Assembly: GCF_963666255.1 (NCBI RefSeq)
Contig: NZ_OY762656.1
Span: 1,426,001 to 1,490,000 of the forward strand
DNA length: 64,000 bases
Direction of reading: 5' to 3'
From: an uncultured Propionivibrio sp.
GTDB taxonomy: Bacteria; Pseudomonadota; Gammaproteobacteria; Burkholderiales; Rhodocyclaceae
Shown piece after piece: positions 1 to 9,035 of the stretch. The notes under the pieces were generated by a model, which did not search any database, had not been told where the DNA came from, and was given only the letters and a program-made list of their open reading frames with translations. Both the position numbers and the translations under genes were made by a program. The first letter of the stretch is position 1. The number at the start of each line of letters is the position of its first letter.

Positions 1-1
1 C

Positions 2-349
2 GTCGGCCTCGCCGGCTGGGCGCTGTCTTCCGATCCGTATGAAGCCGGTGAGGAAAAGCCTTTGCGCTTCGGCGTTTTCGGCGCAGCGCTCGTGGCTTTT
101 TTCCTTGCCGAATTCGGCGGCAAGGCGCAGGTGGCGACGCTGGTCATGACGGCGCAGAGCAAGGCCGTGGTCAGCGTGGTGGCCGGTTCCTCGCTCGGCG
201 TGCTGATCGCGACGCTGCCGGCGGTCCTGCTCGGTGACCGGCTGTCCGGACGTTTGCCGGTGGAGGCGGCGCACTGGCTGGCGGCCGGGTTGTTCGCCGT
301 GCTCGCCTATGTGGCGTTCTTCGGCGGGGGCGCGCGCTTCGGTTTTTAA
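2..349 (+). CDS. GDT1/TMEM165 (UPF0016) family transporter, C-terminal part
   Basis: The reading frame is open from the first bases of the window to the TAA at 347-349, so the 5' end lies outside. What remains is the second half of a small membrane protein. It has a charged segment (DPYEAGEEKP), a long helix ending in LAEFGGKAQ, and a C-terminal helix (HWLAAGLFAVLAYVAFFGG). The E-x-G-D/G-K type motif, seen here as EFGGKAQ, is the family signature, and GDT1 proteins carry it twice. The family transports Mn2+/Ca2+ in cation homeostasis. The substrate here is not readable from the sequence. Confidence 0.75.
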   Translation, partial: VGLAGWALSSDPYEAGEEKPLRFGVFGAALVAFFLAEFGGKAQVATLVMTAQSKAVVSVVAGSSLGVLIATLPAVLLGDRLSGRLPVEAAHWLAAGLFAVLAYVAFFGGGARFGF

Positions 350-386
350 GCGCTGCTGGTGTCGGGTCGTCGGGTAGAATGCCCCG

Positions 387-2465
387 ATGACTACATCATC
401 CGATGCCTCGCGCGGGTTGAGGCACAGCGTTTGCCCGCATGATTGTCCGAGCGTCTGCGCGCTCGCCGTCGAACTTGAGGCGCCCGATCGCATCGGGCGC
501 ATCCGCGGCGCCGATCAGCCCTATACCGATGGGATTATCTGCGCCAAGGTCGCACGCTATGCCGAGCGGATTCACCATCCCGAACGCCTGATGCATCCGT
601 TGCGGCGTGTCGGCGCAAAAGGCAGCGGAGGCTTCGAACGCATTTCCTGGGAGACCGCTTTCGATCTGCTCGCCGGGCGACTCGGTTCGGTCGTCGCGCA
701 GGATGGGCCGCAGTCCGTCTGGCCCTATCACTATGCCGGGACGATGGGTCTGGTGCAGCGCGCGGCGCTGCGCCGTCTCGGGCATCTGGCCGGCTGGTCG
801 CGGCAGCGCGAGACCTTCTGCGTGGCGCTGGCCGACGCCGGCTGGCTCGCCGGTGCCGGCGTCAAGCGCGGCATCGACACGCGCGAAATCGTCGATTCTG
901 ATTTGATCATCATCTGGGGCGGCAATCCGGTTCATACGCAGATCAATTTCATGCACTGGGCGCAAAAGGCGCGGCGCGCGCGCGGTGCCCGGCTGGTCGT
1001 CGTCGATCCCTACCGTACGCCGACGGCGGCACAGGCCGATGTGCACCTGGCGCTCCGACCGGGGACCGACGGTGCGCTGGCCTGCGCAGTGATGCACGTC
1101 CTGCTTGCCGAGGGGCTGGCCGATCGCGATTACCTGGCGCGTTACACCGATTTCTCGCCGCAGATCGAGCAGCACCTGGCGACACGGACGCCGCAATGGG
1201 CCGCGGAGATCACCGGCCTGACGGTTGAGGAAATCGTCGATTTCGCGCATGGCTATGGGCGAACACCGAACAGCTTTCTGCGCATCGGCTATGGGTTTAC
1301 GCGTCAGCGCAATGGTTCGGCGGCAATGCATGCCGTGTCCTGTCTGCCGGCGGTCAGCGGCGCCTGGCGGCATCGCGGCGGCGGCGCGCTGTTCGGACAG
1401 AGCGGGCTGTATGGGCTGAATACGGCTTTCCTGAATGGGCTGGACGCCGTCCGGCCCGACACCCGCCTGCTCGATATGAGCCGCATCGGTGCCGTGCTCG
1501 CCGGTGATCGGGGAGATCTTGGAGAAGGACCGCCGGTCAGGGCAATGATCGTGCAGAACACCAATCCGGCCGTGGTGGCGCCCGAGAGCGCGCGGGTGCG
1601 CGCCGGGCTGATGCGCGAGGATCTGTTCCTTTGCGTGCACGAGCATTTCATGACCGACACGGCGCAGTTGGCCGATCTTGTGCTGCCGGCGACGATGTTC
1701 CTCGAACATGACGATCTCTATCAGGCCTCAGGGCATACTTTCCTGCAATCGGCGGAGGCGCTCATTCCGGCACCCGGCGAGTGCCGCTCGAACCATGCTT
1801 TCATCAGCGAACTGGCGGGACGCCTGGGCGTTGCGCACGGCGCCTTCGGGATGTCCGCGGCGGCGGTGATCGACCGCGTGCTGGCCGATTCCGGGCGACC
1901 GTCGGCGAGCGAAATCCGCGCGCAAGGCGGGCTCGATTGCGCCTTGCCCTTCGAGCGTGCGCATTTCCTCGACGGCTTCGGTCATCCTGACGGCCGTTTC
2001 CGCTTTGCCCCCGACTGGGCCGCACGCGGCGCTGGGGCGGCAGCGATGCCGGTGTATCCCGACCATCAGGCGGTGATCGACGCGGCGACGCCGGATAGGC
2101 CATTTCGACTGGTGGCGGCGCCGGCGCGGACCTTCCTCAACACGACCTTCACCGAGACGCCGACCTCGTGCGCCAAGGAAAAGCGGCCGACAGTGAAGGT
2201 ACATCCGGAGGTCTGCCGGACGCTTGGTCTTGCCGACGGGGAAATCGTCGCGCTCGGCAATGCGCTCGGGTCGGTGCGCCTGCATGTCGAGGTCTGCGAC
2301 GGCATGCAGCCGACGACGCTGATCGTCGAAAGCCAGTGGCCGAATGCTGCCTTTCTCGATGGCATCGGCATCAACACGCTGACCAGTGCCGAGCCCGGTT
2401 ATCCGGCCGCGGGCGCGGTCTATCACGACACGGCGGTGTGGCTGCGGCGTGCGCCGACGGCGTGA
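387..2465 (+). CDS. Molybdopterin oxidoreductase, DMSO reductase superfamily
   Basis: This 692-aa protein is a molybdopterin-guanine-dinucleotide enzyme of the formate dehydrogenase/DMSO reductase superfamily. Four N-terminal cysteines (C16, C20, C24, C52, starting HSVCPHDCPSVCAL) bind a 4Fe-4S cluster. Cys145 in RETFCVALADAGW sits where related oxidoreductases carry the molybdenum ligand. The C-terminal dinucleotide-binding domain is intact (ESQWPN...GIGINTLTS). There is no twin-arginine leader, so it should be cytoplasmic. No iron-sulfur or membrane partner is adjacent, so the electron partner and substrate are unknown. A TAGAAT hexamer at 375-380 lies just before the ATG, suggesting a very short or absent 5' UTR. 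Confidence 0.85.
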   Translation: MTTSSDASRGLRHSVCPHDCPSVCALAVELEAPDRIGRIRGADQPYTDGIICAKVARYAERIHHPERLMHPLRRVGAKGSGGFERISWETAFDLLAGRLGSVVAQDGPQSVWPYHYAGTMGLVQRAALRRLGHLAGWSRQRETFCVALADAGWLAGAGVKRGIDTREIVDSDLIIIWGGNPVHTQINFMHWAQKARRARGARLVVVDPYRTPTAAQADVHLALRPGTDGALACAVMHVLLAEGLADRDYLARYTDFSPQIEQHLATRTPQWAAEITGLTVEEIVDFAHGYGRTPNSFLRIGYGFTRQRNGSAAMHAVSCLPAVSGAWRHRGGGALFGQSGLYGLNTAFLNGLDAVRPDTRLLDMSRIGAVLAGDRGDLGEGPPVRAMIVQNTNPAVVAPESARVRAGLMREDLFLCVHEHFMTDTAQLADLVLPATMFLEHDDLYQASGHTFLQSAEALIPAPGECRSNHAFISELAGRLGVAHGAFGMSAAAVIDRVLADSGRPSASEIRAQGGLDCALPFERAHFLDGFGHPDGRFRFAPDWAARGAGAAAMPVYPDHQAVIDAATPDRPFRLVAAPARTFLNTTFTETPTSCAKEKRPTVKVHPEVCRTLGLADGEIVALGNALGSVRLHVEVCDGMQPTTLIVESQWPNAAFLDGIGINTLTSAEPGYPAAGAVYHDTAVWLRRAPTA

Positions 2466-2477
2466 CCGCCGCCGCGT

Positions 2478-2867
2478 TCAGGCGGTGATTTCGATGCGGT
2501 TGCCGTCCGGGTCGATGATGACACTCTCATAGTAGCCGTCGCCGGTCCGACGCGGGCCGTCGAGAATGGAGATGCCGTCGTCACGCAGGCGTTGGGTCAG
2601 CGCGTCGACGGCTGTGTCGCTGCCGACCGCGATCGCCAGGAGCGTCCAGCCCATGCGTTGCGCGCCGGGTTCGGCCGCCAGCGGCGCGAGTCGGGTGGTC
2701 TGCATCAATTCGATTCGGGCGCCGTCGGCGAAGCACAGGAAGCGGGAGGCGAAGCCCTTGGCGGGGTTTTCGTAACGCGCCCCGGGCCGGGCGTCGAAGT
2801 AGCGCGCATAGAAATCGGCGAGGCGGTCGAGGTCGTCGGTCCAGAGGGCGATGTGGTCGATGTGCAT
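2478..2867 (-). CDS. VOC (glyoxalase/bleomycin-resistance) family protein
   Basis: This small protein of about 129 aa starts [13 protein letters not shown] and ends DPDGNRIEI, which are the two characteristic ends of a vicinal-oxygen-chelate beta-alpha-beta-beta-beta fold. The metal-ligand pattern fits: a His near the start, and the Glu in the final DPDGNRIE strand. Members include glyoxalases, dioxygenases and resistance proteins, and the substrate cannot be assigned here. I chose the ATG at 2867 because the family begins with this strand. An upstream in-frame ATG at 2882 would add MPTRT. It converges on the molybdoenzyme gene with 12 bases between the stops. Confidence 0.8.
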   Translation of the reverse strand: MHIDHIALWTDDLDRLADFYARYFDARPGARYENPAKGFASRFLCFADGARIELMQTTRLAPLAAEPGAQRMGWTLLAIAVGSDTAVDALTQRLRDDGISILDGPRRTGDGYYESVIIDPDGNRIEITA

Positions 2868-2971
2868 GGTGCGGGTCGGCAAGGTGTCATGACATTATCG
2901 TCTTTGCGGGGTGGCGACGAAAGTGTGCTTGTGGAACTTGTGTCGCCGGTCCGTGCCCAATCGGCGAATCA

Positions 2972-4537
2972 TTGCCGATGCCTGCCATGCTGAATTTCGA
3001 TAATCGTTGGGTGCGCGAATTGCCGGGAGATCCGGAGACGCGCAATGTGCCGCGCCAGGTCGAGGGCGCCTTGTGGTCGCCCGTCGCGCCGACGCCGGTG
3101 GCGGCGCCGCGCCTGTTGGCGCATTCGCCTGAAGTGGCGCAACTGCTGGGACTCGATGCCGACGCGTTGGCGTCGCCGGCCTGGCTCGCGGCGCTGGCCG
3201 GCAATGCTCTTCTGCCGGGCATGACGAGCTATGCCACCTGTTATGGCGGGCATCAGTTCGGTTCCTGGGCGCGGCAACTCGGCGATGGCCGGGCGATCTA
3301 TCTCGGCGAGGTGCTGACTGCCGCCGGCGCGCGCTTTGAGCTGCAGCTGAAGGGGGCCGGGCGCACGCCGTATTCGCGCGGGGCCGACGGGCGCGCCGTA
3401 TTGCGTTCCTCGATTCGCGAATTCCTGTGCAGCGAGGCGATGCATCATCTCGGTGTGCCGACGACGCGTGCCTTGTCGCTGGTAACGAGCGGCGAGGCGG
3501 TCGTCCGCGACATGTTCTATGACGGGCGTCCGGTCGAGGAGCCGGGCGCGATCGTCTGTCGCGTTGCGCCCTCGTTCGTGCGCTTCGGCCATTTCGAGTT
3601 GCCGGCGTCGCGCGGCGATGTCGACTTGTTGCGCCGCCTCGTCGATTTTGTCATCGACCGCGATTTCCCGGCGCTGGGGCCGGTCGATGATGATCGCATC
3701 GTGCGCTGGTTCGTCGAGGTCTGCGAGCGCACGGCGCGACTGATGGTCGATTGGATGCGCGTCGGCTTCGTGCACGGCGTCATGAACACCGACAACCTTT
3801 CGATCCTCGGCCTGACAATCGATTACGGTCCCTATGGCTGGATCGACAACTTCGATCCGGGCTGGACGCCCAACACCACCGATGCGAAAGGACGGCGCTA
3901 TTGTTTTGCGCGGCAGCCGGCGATCGCCCGCTGGAATCTTGAACGGCTGGCCGAGGCACTGGCGCCGCTGGCCGATGCCGACGCCCTGGCGGCAGGGATT
4001 ACGCGCTATGGCGAGGTCTATAACGAGGTCTTCGCCGCCGCCTTTGCCGCGAAATTCGGCTGGGTGGCATGGCGCGAGGGCGATGCCGAAAGTGTCGATG
4101 CCGTCTTTGACCTGATGCAGCGGGCCGAGGTGGATATGACGATCTTTTTCCGGCAACTGGCGCAGGTCGATCCGCTGTCGCCGGACCCGAAGGTGCTGGA
4201 AGAGGCGTTCTACCTGCCCGAGGCGCTGGCCGCCGAGCATGATGCCTTGACGGAATGGTTGCGGGTCTGGGGGCAGCGTGTTGTATCCGATGGCGAGCCG
4301 ACGGCCCGACGTGTCGCGCGCATGAATGCGGTCAATCCGCGCTATGTGCTGCGCAACTATCTGGCACAACAGGCGATCGATCGCGCCGAGCAGGGTGATC
4401 ACGCGCTGGTGCTGGAGTTGCTCGACGTGCTGCGCCGGCCGTACGAGGACCAGCCGGGACGCGAGCGTTTCGCTGCGCGACGTCCCGACTGGGCGCGCGA
4501 CAAGCCGGGCTGCTCGATGCTCTCCTGCAGTTCCTGA
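2972..4537 (+). CDS. selO: SelO/YdiU protein adenylyltransferase
   Basis: This 521-aa protein belongs to the SelO pseudokinase family, which transfers AMP from ATP to Ser, Thr or Tyr of target proteins, notably in redox stress. Diagnostic segments are [17 protein letters not shown], the nucleotide-binding [12 protein letters not shown], the catalytic-loop-like [12 protein letters not shown], and [15 protein letters not shown]. The C-terminus ends in SCSS. Many bacterial homologues keep Cys there, where eukaryotic SelO has selenocysteine. The start is uncertain among three nearby ATGs (2972, 2978, 2987), and the conserved domain begins at MLNFDN. It stands alone, divergent from the VOC gene. 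Confidence 0.93.
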   Translation: MPMPAMLNFDNRWVRELPGDPETRNVPRQVEGALWSPVAPTPVAAPRLLAHSPEVAQLLGLDADALASPAWLAALAGNALLPGMTSYATCYGGHQFGSWARQLGDGRAIYLGEVLTAAGARFELQLKGAGRTPYSRGADGRAVLRSSIREFLCSEAMHHLGVPTTRALSLVTSGEAVVRDMFYDGRPVEEPGAIVCRVAPSFVRFGHFELPASRGDVDLLRRLVDFVIDRDFPALGPVDDDRIVRWFVEVCERTARLMVDWMRVGFVHGVMNTDNLSILGLTIDYGPYGWIDNFDPGWTPNTTDAKGRRYCFARQPAIARWNLERLAEALAPLADADALAAGITRYGEVYNEVFAAAFAAKFGWVAWREGDAESVDAVFDLMQRAEVDMTIFFRQLAQVDPLSPDPKVLEEAFYLPEALAAEHDALTEWLRVWGQRVVSDGEPTARRVARMNAVNPRYVLRNYLAQQAIDRAEQGDHALVLELLDVLRRPYEDQPGRERFAARRPDWARDKPGCSMLSCSS

Positions 4538-4581
4538 TTCCGCGTAGAATGAGGCTTCCAACCGATTCTCACGGAGTCTGT

Positions 4582-4839
4582 ATGCCGTTCTCGACCGACC
4601 TGATGCATGAACTCAACGCCCTCCTTCGCTTCGATCCTGATTCCGGGCAGCAAGGGCTGAAGGTCCACAAGACGGCCGGCGACGAGGTAATCGTCGCGAT
4701 GAAGCGCCTGCATGCCAAAGGCTTGGTGACGCAGGCTGACGGCGGCTATCTGACGCCGCTCGGGCGCGAGGCGGCGAGCCACGCACAGGCGCTGACGGGC
4801 TTGCTCACGGCTGGCGTCGCCGCCCAGGTCGGCGCCTGA
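4582..4839 (+). CDS. TIGR02647-like small DNA-binding protein
   Basis: This 85-aa protein has the start MPFSTDLMHELNALLRFD and a body (LHAKGLVTQADGGYLTPLGR) that resembles a winged-helix half ending in a turn. I recognise this pattern from a small conserved proteobacterial family, TIGR02647, of unknown function. The ATG at 4582 is chosen because GGAG lies at 4573-4576 and because homologues begin MPF. An upstream in-frame start (4549) has no such support. A TAGAAT box at 4545-4550 could be its -10 element. It is not in an obvious operon. Confidence 0.7.
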   Translation: MPFSTDLMHELNALLRFDPDSGQQGLKVHKTAGDEVIVAMKRLHAKGLVTQADGGYLTPLGREAASHAQALTGLLTAGVAAQVGA

Positions 4840-4858
4840 ACCCGCCCCGGGTGACGAA

Positions 4859-6625
4859 CTACTCGCGGCGCAGCGTGGCGAGCGTCGCGAGGAACGTCTC
4901 GGTGTTCTGAAAGCCGACGACGCGCGTGTCGGTGATTTCTGCGCCGGTGCGATCGAAAAAGATCATGCCGGGCGGGCCGAAGAGCTGGAAGCGCGCGAGC
5001 AGCGCCTTGTCATCGGCATTGTTGGCGGTGACGTCGGCGCGCAATAAGGTCCAGCCGCTGAAGGCCTGCTGGACGCGCGCGTCGGAAAATGTCTTGCGCT
5101 CCATTTCCTTGCAGGTGATGCACCAGTCGGCGTAGAAGTCGAGCATGACCGGTTGCCCGGCGGCGCGCACCCGCGCGTCGAGCTCTGCCACGCTGCGGAC
5201 GGATTCAAAGGCCAGGTGTTTGCTGACGCCGCGTTGACGGTCGCCGGTGAAGCTCGCGAACAGTTCGGGAACGCTCTTGCCGCCCGAGAAGGCGTTGGTC
5301 AGCAACAGGCAGCCGGCAATCAGCATGGCGACGCCGACCAACTTGATGACGCGCTGCGGGCCAGTGACGCCGGTCTTCGGCAGCGGCCGGTAGGCCTTCC
5401 ACAGGATCGCCGGAATGACGAGCAGCAGCCCCCAGCCACCGGTCTCGACGGCTGGCGGGAGGAAGGGCGAGATGAGCCACAGCGCCGTGCCAAGCAGGAT
5501 GAAGCCGAAGGCCTTCTTGACCGATTCCATCCACGGACCGGCTTTGGGCAAGAGCGTGCCGGCCGACAGGCCGACCAGCAGCAGCGGTACGCCCATGCCG
5601 AGTGCCATGGTGAACAGTGCCGTGCCGCCGAGCACGGCGTCGCCGGTCTGGCCGATGTAGAGCAGCGCGCCGGCCAGCGGCGCAGCGACGCAGGGGCCGA
5701 CGATCAGAGATGAGAGCGCGCCCATGATCGCCAGCGCCGGCAGCGAGCCACGGCGGAACTGCAGCGCTTCGGCGGAAACCCGCGTTTGCAGGAAGGCCGG
5801 CAGTTGCAGTTCGTAGACGCCGAACATCGAGAAGGCGAGGGCGACAAAAATCAGCGCGAAGCCGCCGAGCGCCCACGGCGTCTGGAAGGCCGATGACAGC
5901 AAGGTGCCGGTCAGCGCCGCGCCGATACCGGCGGCGGCATAGGTGACCGCCATGCCGAGCACATAGGCGAGCGAGAGGACGAAGCCGCGGCCGTGGGAAA
6001 TGCCCTGTTCCTGGCGGCCGGCATTGACGATGATGCCGGAGAGGATCGGCAGCATCGGCAGCACGCAGGGCGTCAGCGACAACAGGAGACCGAAGCCGAA
6101 GAAGCTGACGATGACGAGCCAGAAGTCGGCATGCTGCAACAACTGGGCGATGCGTCCCGACTCGTCGCCGCTGCCGGGTGCAGGGGCTTTCGGTGTCGTC
6201 GCCGGGTCGGGCAGATCGACGCGCAACATCTGCTGCTGCGGCGGATAGCAGATGCCGTCCTCGGCACAGCCCTGCGAGGTGACTTTCAGCGTGACCGGCA
6301 GGATGCCCGAGACGTTGCGTTCGACCGGAATGCGGATCGCCGCCTGCTTGTAGAGAACCTCGACCTGGCCGAAGGTCTCGTCGTGCTTCTGCTTGCCCTT
6401 GGGCAGGGTCGGCACGCCGATCGACAGCGTCGCCGGTTCGATGCCGAAGCGGAACTTGTCGCGGTAGAGGTAGTAGCCCGAGGCGATGTCGAAGCGCACT
6501 TCGACCGTGTCGCCGTCGAGCGCGCGCGCGCTTGGCCGGAAAGCCTGATCGGGTGGCAGGAACTGGGTGGCCAGGGCTGGCGCGGTGCACAGCAGGAACG
6601 AGAAGAGCAGAAAGAGACGTCGCAT
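4859..6625 (-). CDS. dsbD: Thiol:disulfide interchange protein DsbD
   Basis: This 588-aa protein moves reducing equivalents from cytoplasmic thioredoxin across the inner membrane to periplasmic DsbC/DsbE-type proteins. After a signal peptide (MRRLFLLFSFLLCTAPALA) comes the periplasmic alpha domain, with C120 and C126 in QGCAEDGICYPP. Next is the eight-helix beta domain, with C187 (LTPCVLPMLP) and C312 (VGPCVAAPLAG), then the thioredoxin-like gamma domain with WCITC (C502, C505). All six catalytic cysteines are present. The ATG at 6625 begins the signal peptide, and the frame upstream runs into cutA. It follows cutA by 13 bases, and dsbD next to cutA is a common pairing. Confidence 0.96.
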   Translation of the reverse strand: MRRLFLLFSFLLCTAPALATQFLPPDQAFRPSARALDGDTVEVRFDIASGYYLYRDKFRFGIEPATLSIGVPTLPKGKQKHDETFGQVEVLYKQAAIRIPVERNVSGILPVTLKVTSQGCAEDGICYPPQQQMLRVDLPDPATTPKAPAPGSGDESGRIAQLLQHADFWLVIVSFFGFGLLLSLTPCVLPMLPILSGIIVNAGRQEQGISHGRGFVLSLAYVLGMAVTYAAAGIGAALTGTLLSSAFQTPWALGGFALIFVALAFSMFGVYELQLPAFLQTRVSAEALQFRRGSLPALAIMGALSSLIVGPCVAAPLAGALLYIGQTGDAVLGGTALFTMALGMGVPLLLVGLSAGTLLPKAGPWMESVKKAFGFILLGTALWLISPFLPPAVETGGWGLLLVIPAILWKAYRPLPKTGVTGPQRVIKLVGVAMLIAGCLLLTNAFSGGKSVPELFASFTGDRQRGVSKHLAFESVRSVAELDARVRAAGQPVMLDFYADWCITCKEMERKTFSDARVQQAFSGWTLLRADVTANNADDKALLARFQLFGPPGMIFFDRTGAEITDTRVVGFQNTETFLATLATLRRE

Positions 6626-6638
6626 GATGGCGGGAATT

Positions 6639-6962
6639 CTAGGGGTGCGAGGTTTCGGCGGCGACCCAGGCCAGATAGTCCGGCAGTCCGTGTGCAACCG
6701 GGATGGCGATGATTTCGGGCACGTCGTAAGGGTGCTGCGCGCGGATGGCGGCTTCGAGCGCAGCATAGCTGGCCTCGGTGGTCTTGATCAGCAGCGGGAT
6801 TTCGTCGGCATGTTCGACCGCATCCTTCCACCGATAGACCGAGCGACAGGGCGCGAGGATGTTCACGCAGGCGGCGAGGCGCGCATCGACCAGCGCGGCG
6901 GCGAGGCGGTCGGCGCTGGCCTGGTCGGGCAGATTGGTGAGGACGAGCAGAACGGTCTTCAT
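6639..6962 (-). CDS. cutA: Divalent-cation tolerance protein CutA
   Basis: This 107-aa protein covers the full family length, with VLTNLPDQASADRLA, LAACVNILAPCRSVYRWKD and HPYDVPEIIAIPV. These are the conserved strands of the trimeric, ferredoxin-like CutA1 fold, and they include the conserved Cys of AACVN and the YxW core. CutA is linked genetically to copper tolerance and to DsbD maturation, but its molecular role is unsettled. The start MKTVLLVL at 6962 is 13 bases from the stop of the hydrolase gene, so this is probably one transcript with the genes on both sides. Confidence 0.93.
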   Translation of the reverse strand: MKTVLLVLTNLPDQASADRLAAALVDARLAACVNILAPCRSVYRWKDAVEHADEIPLLIKTTEASYAALEAAIRAQHPYDVPEIIAIPVAHGLPDYLAWVAAETSHP

Positions 6963-6975
6963 CGACGGGATTCTA

Positions 6976-7614
6976 TCAGTGCCGCCAGCCGCGCAGGACG
7001 ATGTCGCGGATCGTCTGCAACTGGCCGTGGAAGAAATGGTCGGCACCGGGAATGACGGTGACCGGCAGACGTTGCGGTTCGGCCCAGGCGAGGACATTGA
7101 CGAGCGGCACCGTGTCGTCGTTGGCGCCGTGGATGAGGAGGCTGTCGCGCGGGACTCTCTCGGCTTCGTAGTGGCGGTCGCCGGCGATCGTGCCGGTGGC
7201 GAGTCCGACCAGCACCAGGCCCTGCGCCGCGTGTCCGGCTTCCTGCAGGCGCCGGGCGACGCGCGTCTGCACGTAGGCGCCGAACGAGAAACCGGCCAGC
7301 GCGACCGGCAGCGCGCCGTGCCGTGCCTCGGCGTCGGCGATGACGGCGAGCAGGTCGTCCGTCTCGCCGAGTCCGTTGTCATGGGTCCCGGCGCTGTCGC
7401 CGACGCCACGGAAGTTGGGGCGCAGCGCGAGGTAGTCGAGTTGCGCGAAGCTGCGGGCCAGCGTCTGCGCCACCTTGTTGCTGGCAGCGCCGCCGTAGAG
7501 CGGATGCGGATGGGCGACGATGGCGATGCCGCGCGGCGATGCGGGGGCGTCGACCAGCAGTTCGATCGTGCCGGCCGGACCGTCGATGCGCCGGATTTCC
7601 TCGTGCGGCCTCAT
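6976..7614 (-). CDS. Alpha/beta hydrolase (dienelactone/COG2945-like)
   Basis: This 212-aa single-domain hydrolase has the oxyanion segment HPHPLYGG and the nucleophile elbow GFSFGA. The remaining triad members are an acid in GANDDTV and a histidine in GADHFFHG. The HPHPLxGG start is typical of a compact family of serine hydrolases, often annotated as alpha/beta hydrolase or dienelactone hydrolase-like, whose substrates are unknown. Its ATG overlaps the stop of the upstream ferredoxin gene by four bases, which suggests translational coupling. No signal peptide is seen, so it is cytoplasmic. Confidence 0.85.
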   Translation of the reverse strand: MRPHEEIRRIDGPAGTIELLVDAPASPRGIAIVAHPHPLYGGAASNKVAQTLARSFAQLDYLALRPNFRGVGDSAGTHDNGLGETDDLLAVIADAEARHGALPVALAGFSFGAYVQTRVARRLQEAGHAAQGLVLVGLATGTIAGDRHYEAERVPRDSLLIHGANDDTVPLVNVLAWAEPQRLPVTVIPGADHFFHGQLQTIRDIVLRGWRH

Positions 7615-7928
7615 GCCGACGGTAGTTTGAGGCGTTCAACGACGCGGCCGTTGACCAGGTGTTCCTGAATGATTTCCTCGATGTCGTTGGTGTCGACGTA
7701 TTGGTACCAGACGCCTTCGGGATAGACGACGAGGACCGGGCCGTCATCGCAGCGGTCCATGCAACCGGCCTTGTTGATGCGGATCTTGCCCTTGCCTTTC
7801 AGGCCGAGCTGGCCGATGCGGTCCTTGGCATAAGTCTGCGCGGTCGTCGCGCCGAGCGCGTTGCAGCAGCTTTCGCCGTCGGGGCGCTGGTTGCAGCAGA
7901 AAAAGACGTGGTGCTTGAAATAGCTCAT
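7611..7928 (-). CDS. Thioredoxin-like [2Fe-2S] ferredoxin
   Basis: This 105-aa protein begins MSYFKHHVFFCCNQRPDGES. Cys residues at 11/12 and 21/22 form the N-terminal pair, and C56 and C60 of GCMDRC form the C-terminal pair. That is the cluster-binding pattern of thioredoxin-fold 2Fe-2S ferredoxins. The middle (GKGKIRINKAGCMDRCDDGP) and the end (GVWYQYVDTNDIEEIIQEHL) match the family closely. It is a small electron carrier whose partner is not evident. It is the first gene of a tight unit with the hydrolase, cutA and dsbD, so a redox theme for the unit is plausible but unproven. Confidence 0.9.
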   Translation of the reverse strand: MSYFKHHVFFCCNQRPDGESCCNALGATTAQTYAKDRIGQLGLKGKGKIRINKAGCMDRCDDGPVLVVYPEGVWYQYVDTNDIEEIIQEHLVNGRVVERLKLPSA

Positions 7929-7984
7929 GAACGAACCCTTTCGTCGTGATGTCGGGAAGTCTGACCGTGGAAATGCGCGATGAT

Positions 7985-9019
7985 TCAGCGTCGGCGTCCG
8001 AACAGGCTCAGGCACGGCAGTGCCAGGAACGGCCAGAGGCTGGCGGTGAGGCGGGTGAGACCGTTGAAATTGAGGAAATGCCCCTGCTTCCAGACGTTCA
8101 TGACGATGACGGAGTAGGGGTTGGCCGGGGCGATGTTGACGAGGACCGTGCCGGCCATGAGCATCATCCCGGCGATGGCAACGCGTCCGGCCGGCGGCAG
8201 CAGCAGGCACAGGGCGATCAGCAGGATGCCGAACGAAATACCGAGTCCGGCGCCGGGGGTGAGCCAGTCGAGCGCTTGCTGCGGGCCGAGCAGGATCATG
8301 GCGGCGCCGGTACGGACCGCGAGCGCGACGAGGAAGAAGCTGCCCAGCAGTGCCAGCGAAGGCTGTTGCGGCGCGAGCAGCGAGCGCACGATCAGGCCGA
8401 TGGCGACTGTGTTGCAGAAGACGATACCGGCTTCGAGGGCAAAAAATGACGAGGGCGCATAGGCGACTGTCGGCGGGATGTCGAAGAGATGGCGCAGGTC
8501 GCCGCTCCCGAACAGGAAGGTTTCCGGCGACAGCAACGTGAATAGCCACAGGCCGACGAGGACGACGGCGACTTCGATATGCGGTGTCGGCGCCAGGCGG
8601 CGCTGCAGGCGCGTCAAGGTGGCGGTCAGCCAGCGTCCGAGCGCGAGGGCGAGCAAGGCGCCGAGCGCGGTACCGAGTGTGTTGCAGGCAAGGTCGAGAT
8701 TTGATGGAACGCGCGACGGCAGCCAGGTCTGGATCGCTTCGACACCGAAACTGAGCAGACCGCCCAGCATCGTCGCGACCAGCGCCGCCAGCCATTGCCC
8801 CGGGGCCCGCTGCAGGGCCAGGGTCAGGAGCAGGCCGAGCGGCAGGTAGGCGAGCACGTTGGCGACCATGTCGAACGCGGTCCAGTATTGCGGCCACTCG
8901 GTGGTCAGGAAGGCCAGCGGCGAGACGGCGGTGTCCCGCCAGCCGGAGAAGGGATGCAGGCTGGCATAGACGATCAGTGCCGTGTAGACCGGAGTCAGGT
9001 AGCGCGGCAGGCGGGTCAT
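7985..9019 (-). CDS. VanZ-like membrane protein
   Basis: The predicted 344-aa protein has multiple hydrophobic segments. Its N-terminal half contains the VanZ-like signature: LIVYASLHPFSGWR, DMVANVLAYLPLGLLLTLAL, and FGVEAIQTWLPSRVPSNLDLACNTLGTALGA. The C-terminal half adds further helices. VanZ domains are found in teicoplanin-resistance protein VanZ and in many uncharacterised integral membrane proteins. No glycopeptide cluster is nearby, so no resistance role is implied. I chose ATG 9019. An in-frame ATG at 9049 would overlap the upstream symporter gene. Confidence 0.75.
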   Translation of the reverse strand: MTRLPRYLTPVYTALIVYASLHPFSGWRDTAVSPLAFLTTEWPQYWTAFDMVANVLAYLPLGLLLTLALQRAPGQWLAALVATMLGGLLSFGVEAIQTWLPSRVPSNLDLACNTLGTALGALLALALGRWLTATLTRLQRRLAPTPHIEVAVVLVGLWLFTLLSPETFLFGSGDLRHLFDIPPTVAYAPSSFFALEAGIVFCNTVAIGLIVRSLLAPQQPSLALLGSFFLVALAVRTGAAMILLGPQQALDWLTPGAGLGISFGILLIALCLLLPPAGRVAIAGMMLMAGTVLVNIAPANPYSVIVMNVWKQGHFLNFNGLTRLTASLWPFLALPCLSLFGRRR

Positions 9020-9035
9020 GGCAGTTCTCGGCCGT

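Noticed and set aside
2969-4561. Long minus-strand open frame opposite selO
   Set aside because: The plus-strand protein is a clear full-length SelO; the antisense product has no protein-like pattern.
8478-9019. Glycopeptide resistance role for the VanZ-like protein
   Set aside because: No vanHAX or related genes nearby, and VanZ domains are common in unrelated membrane proteins.
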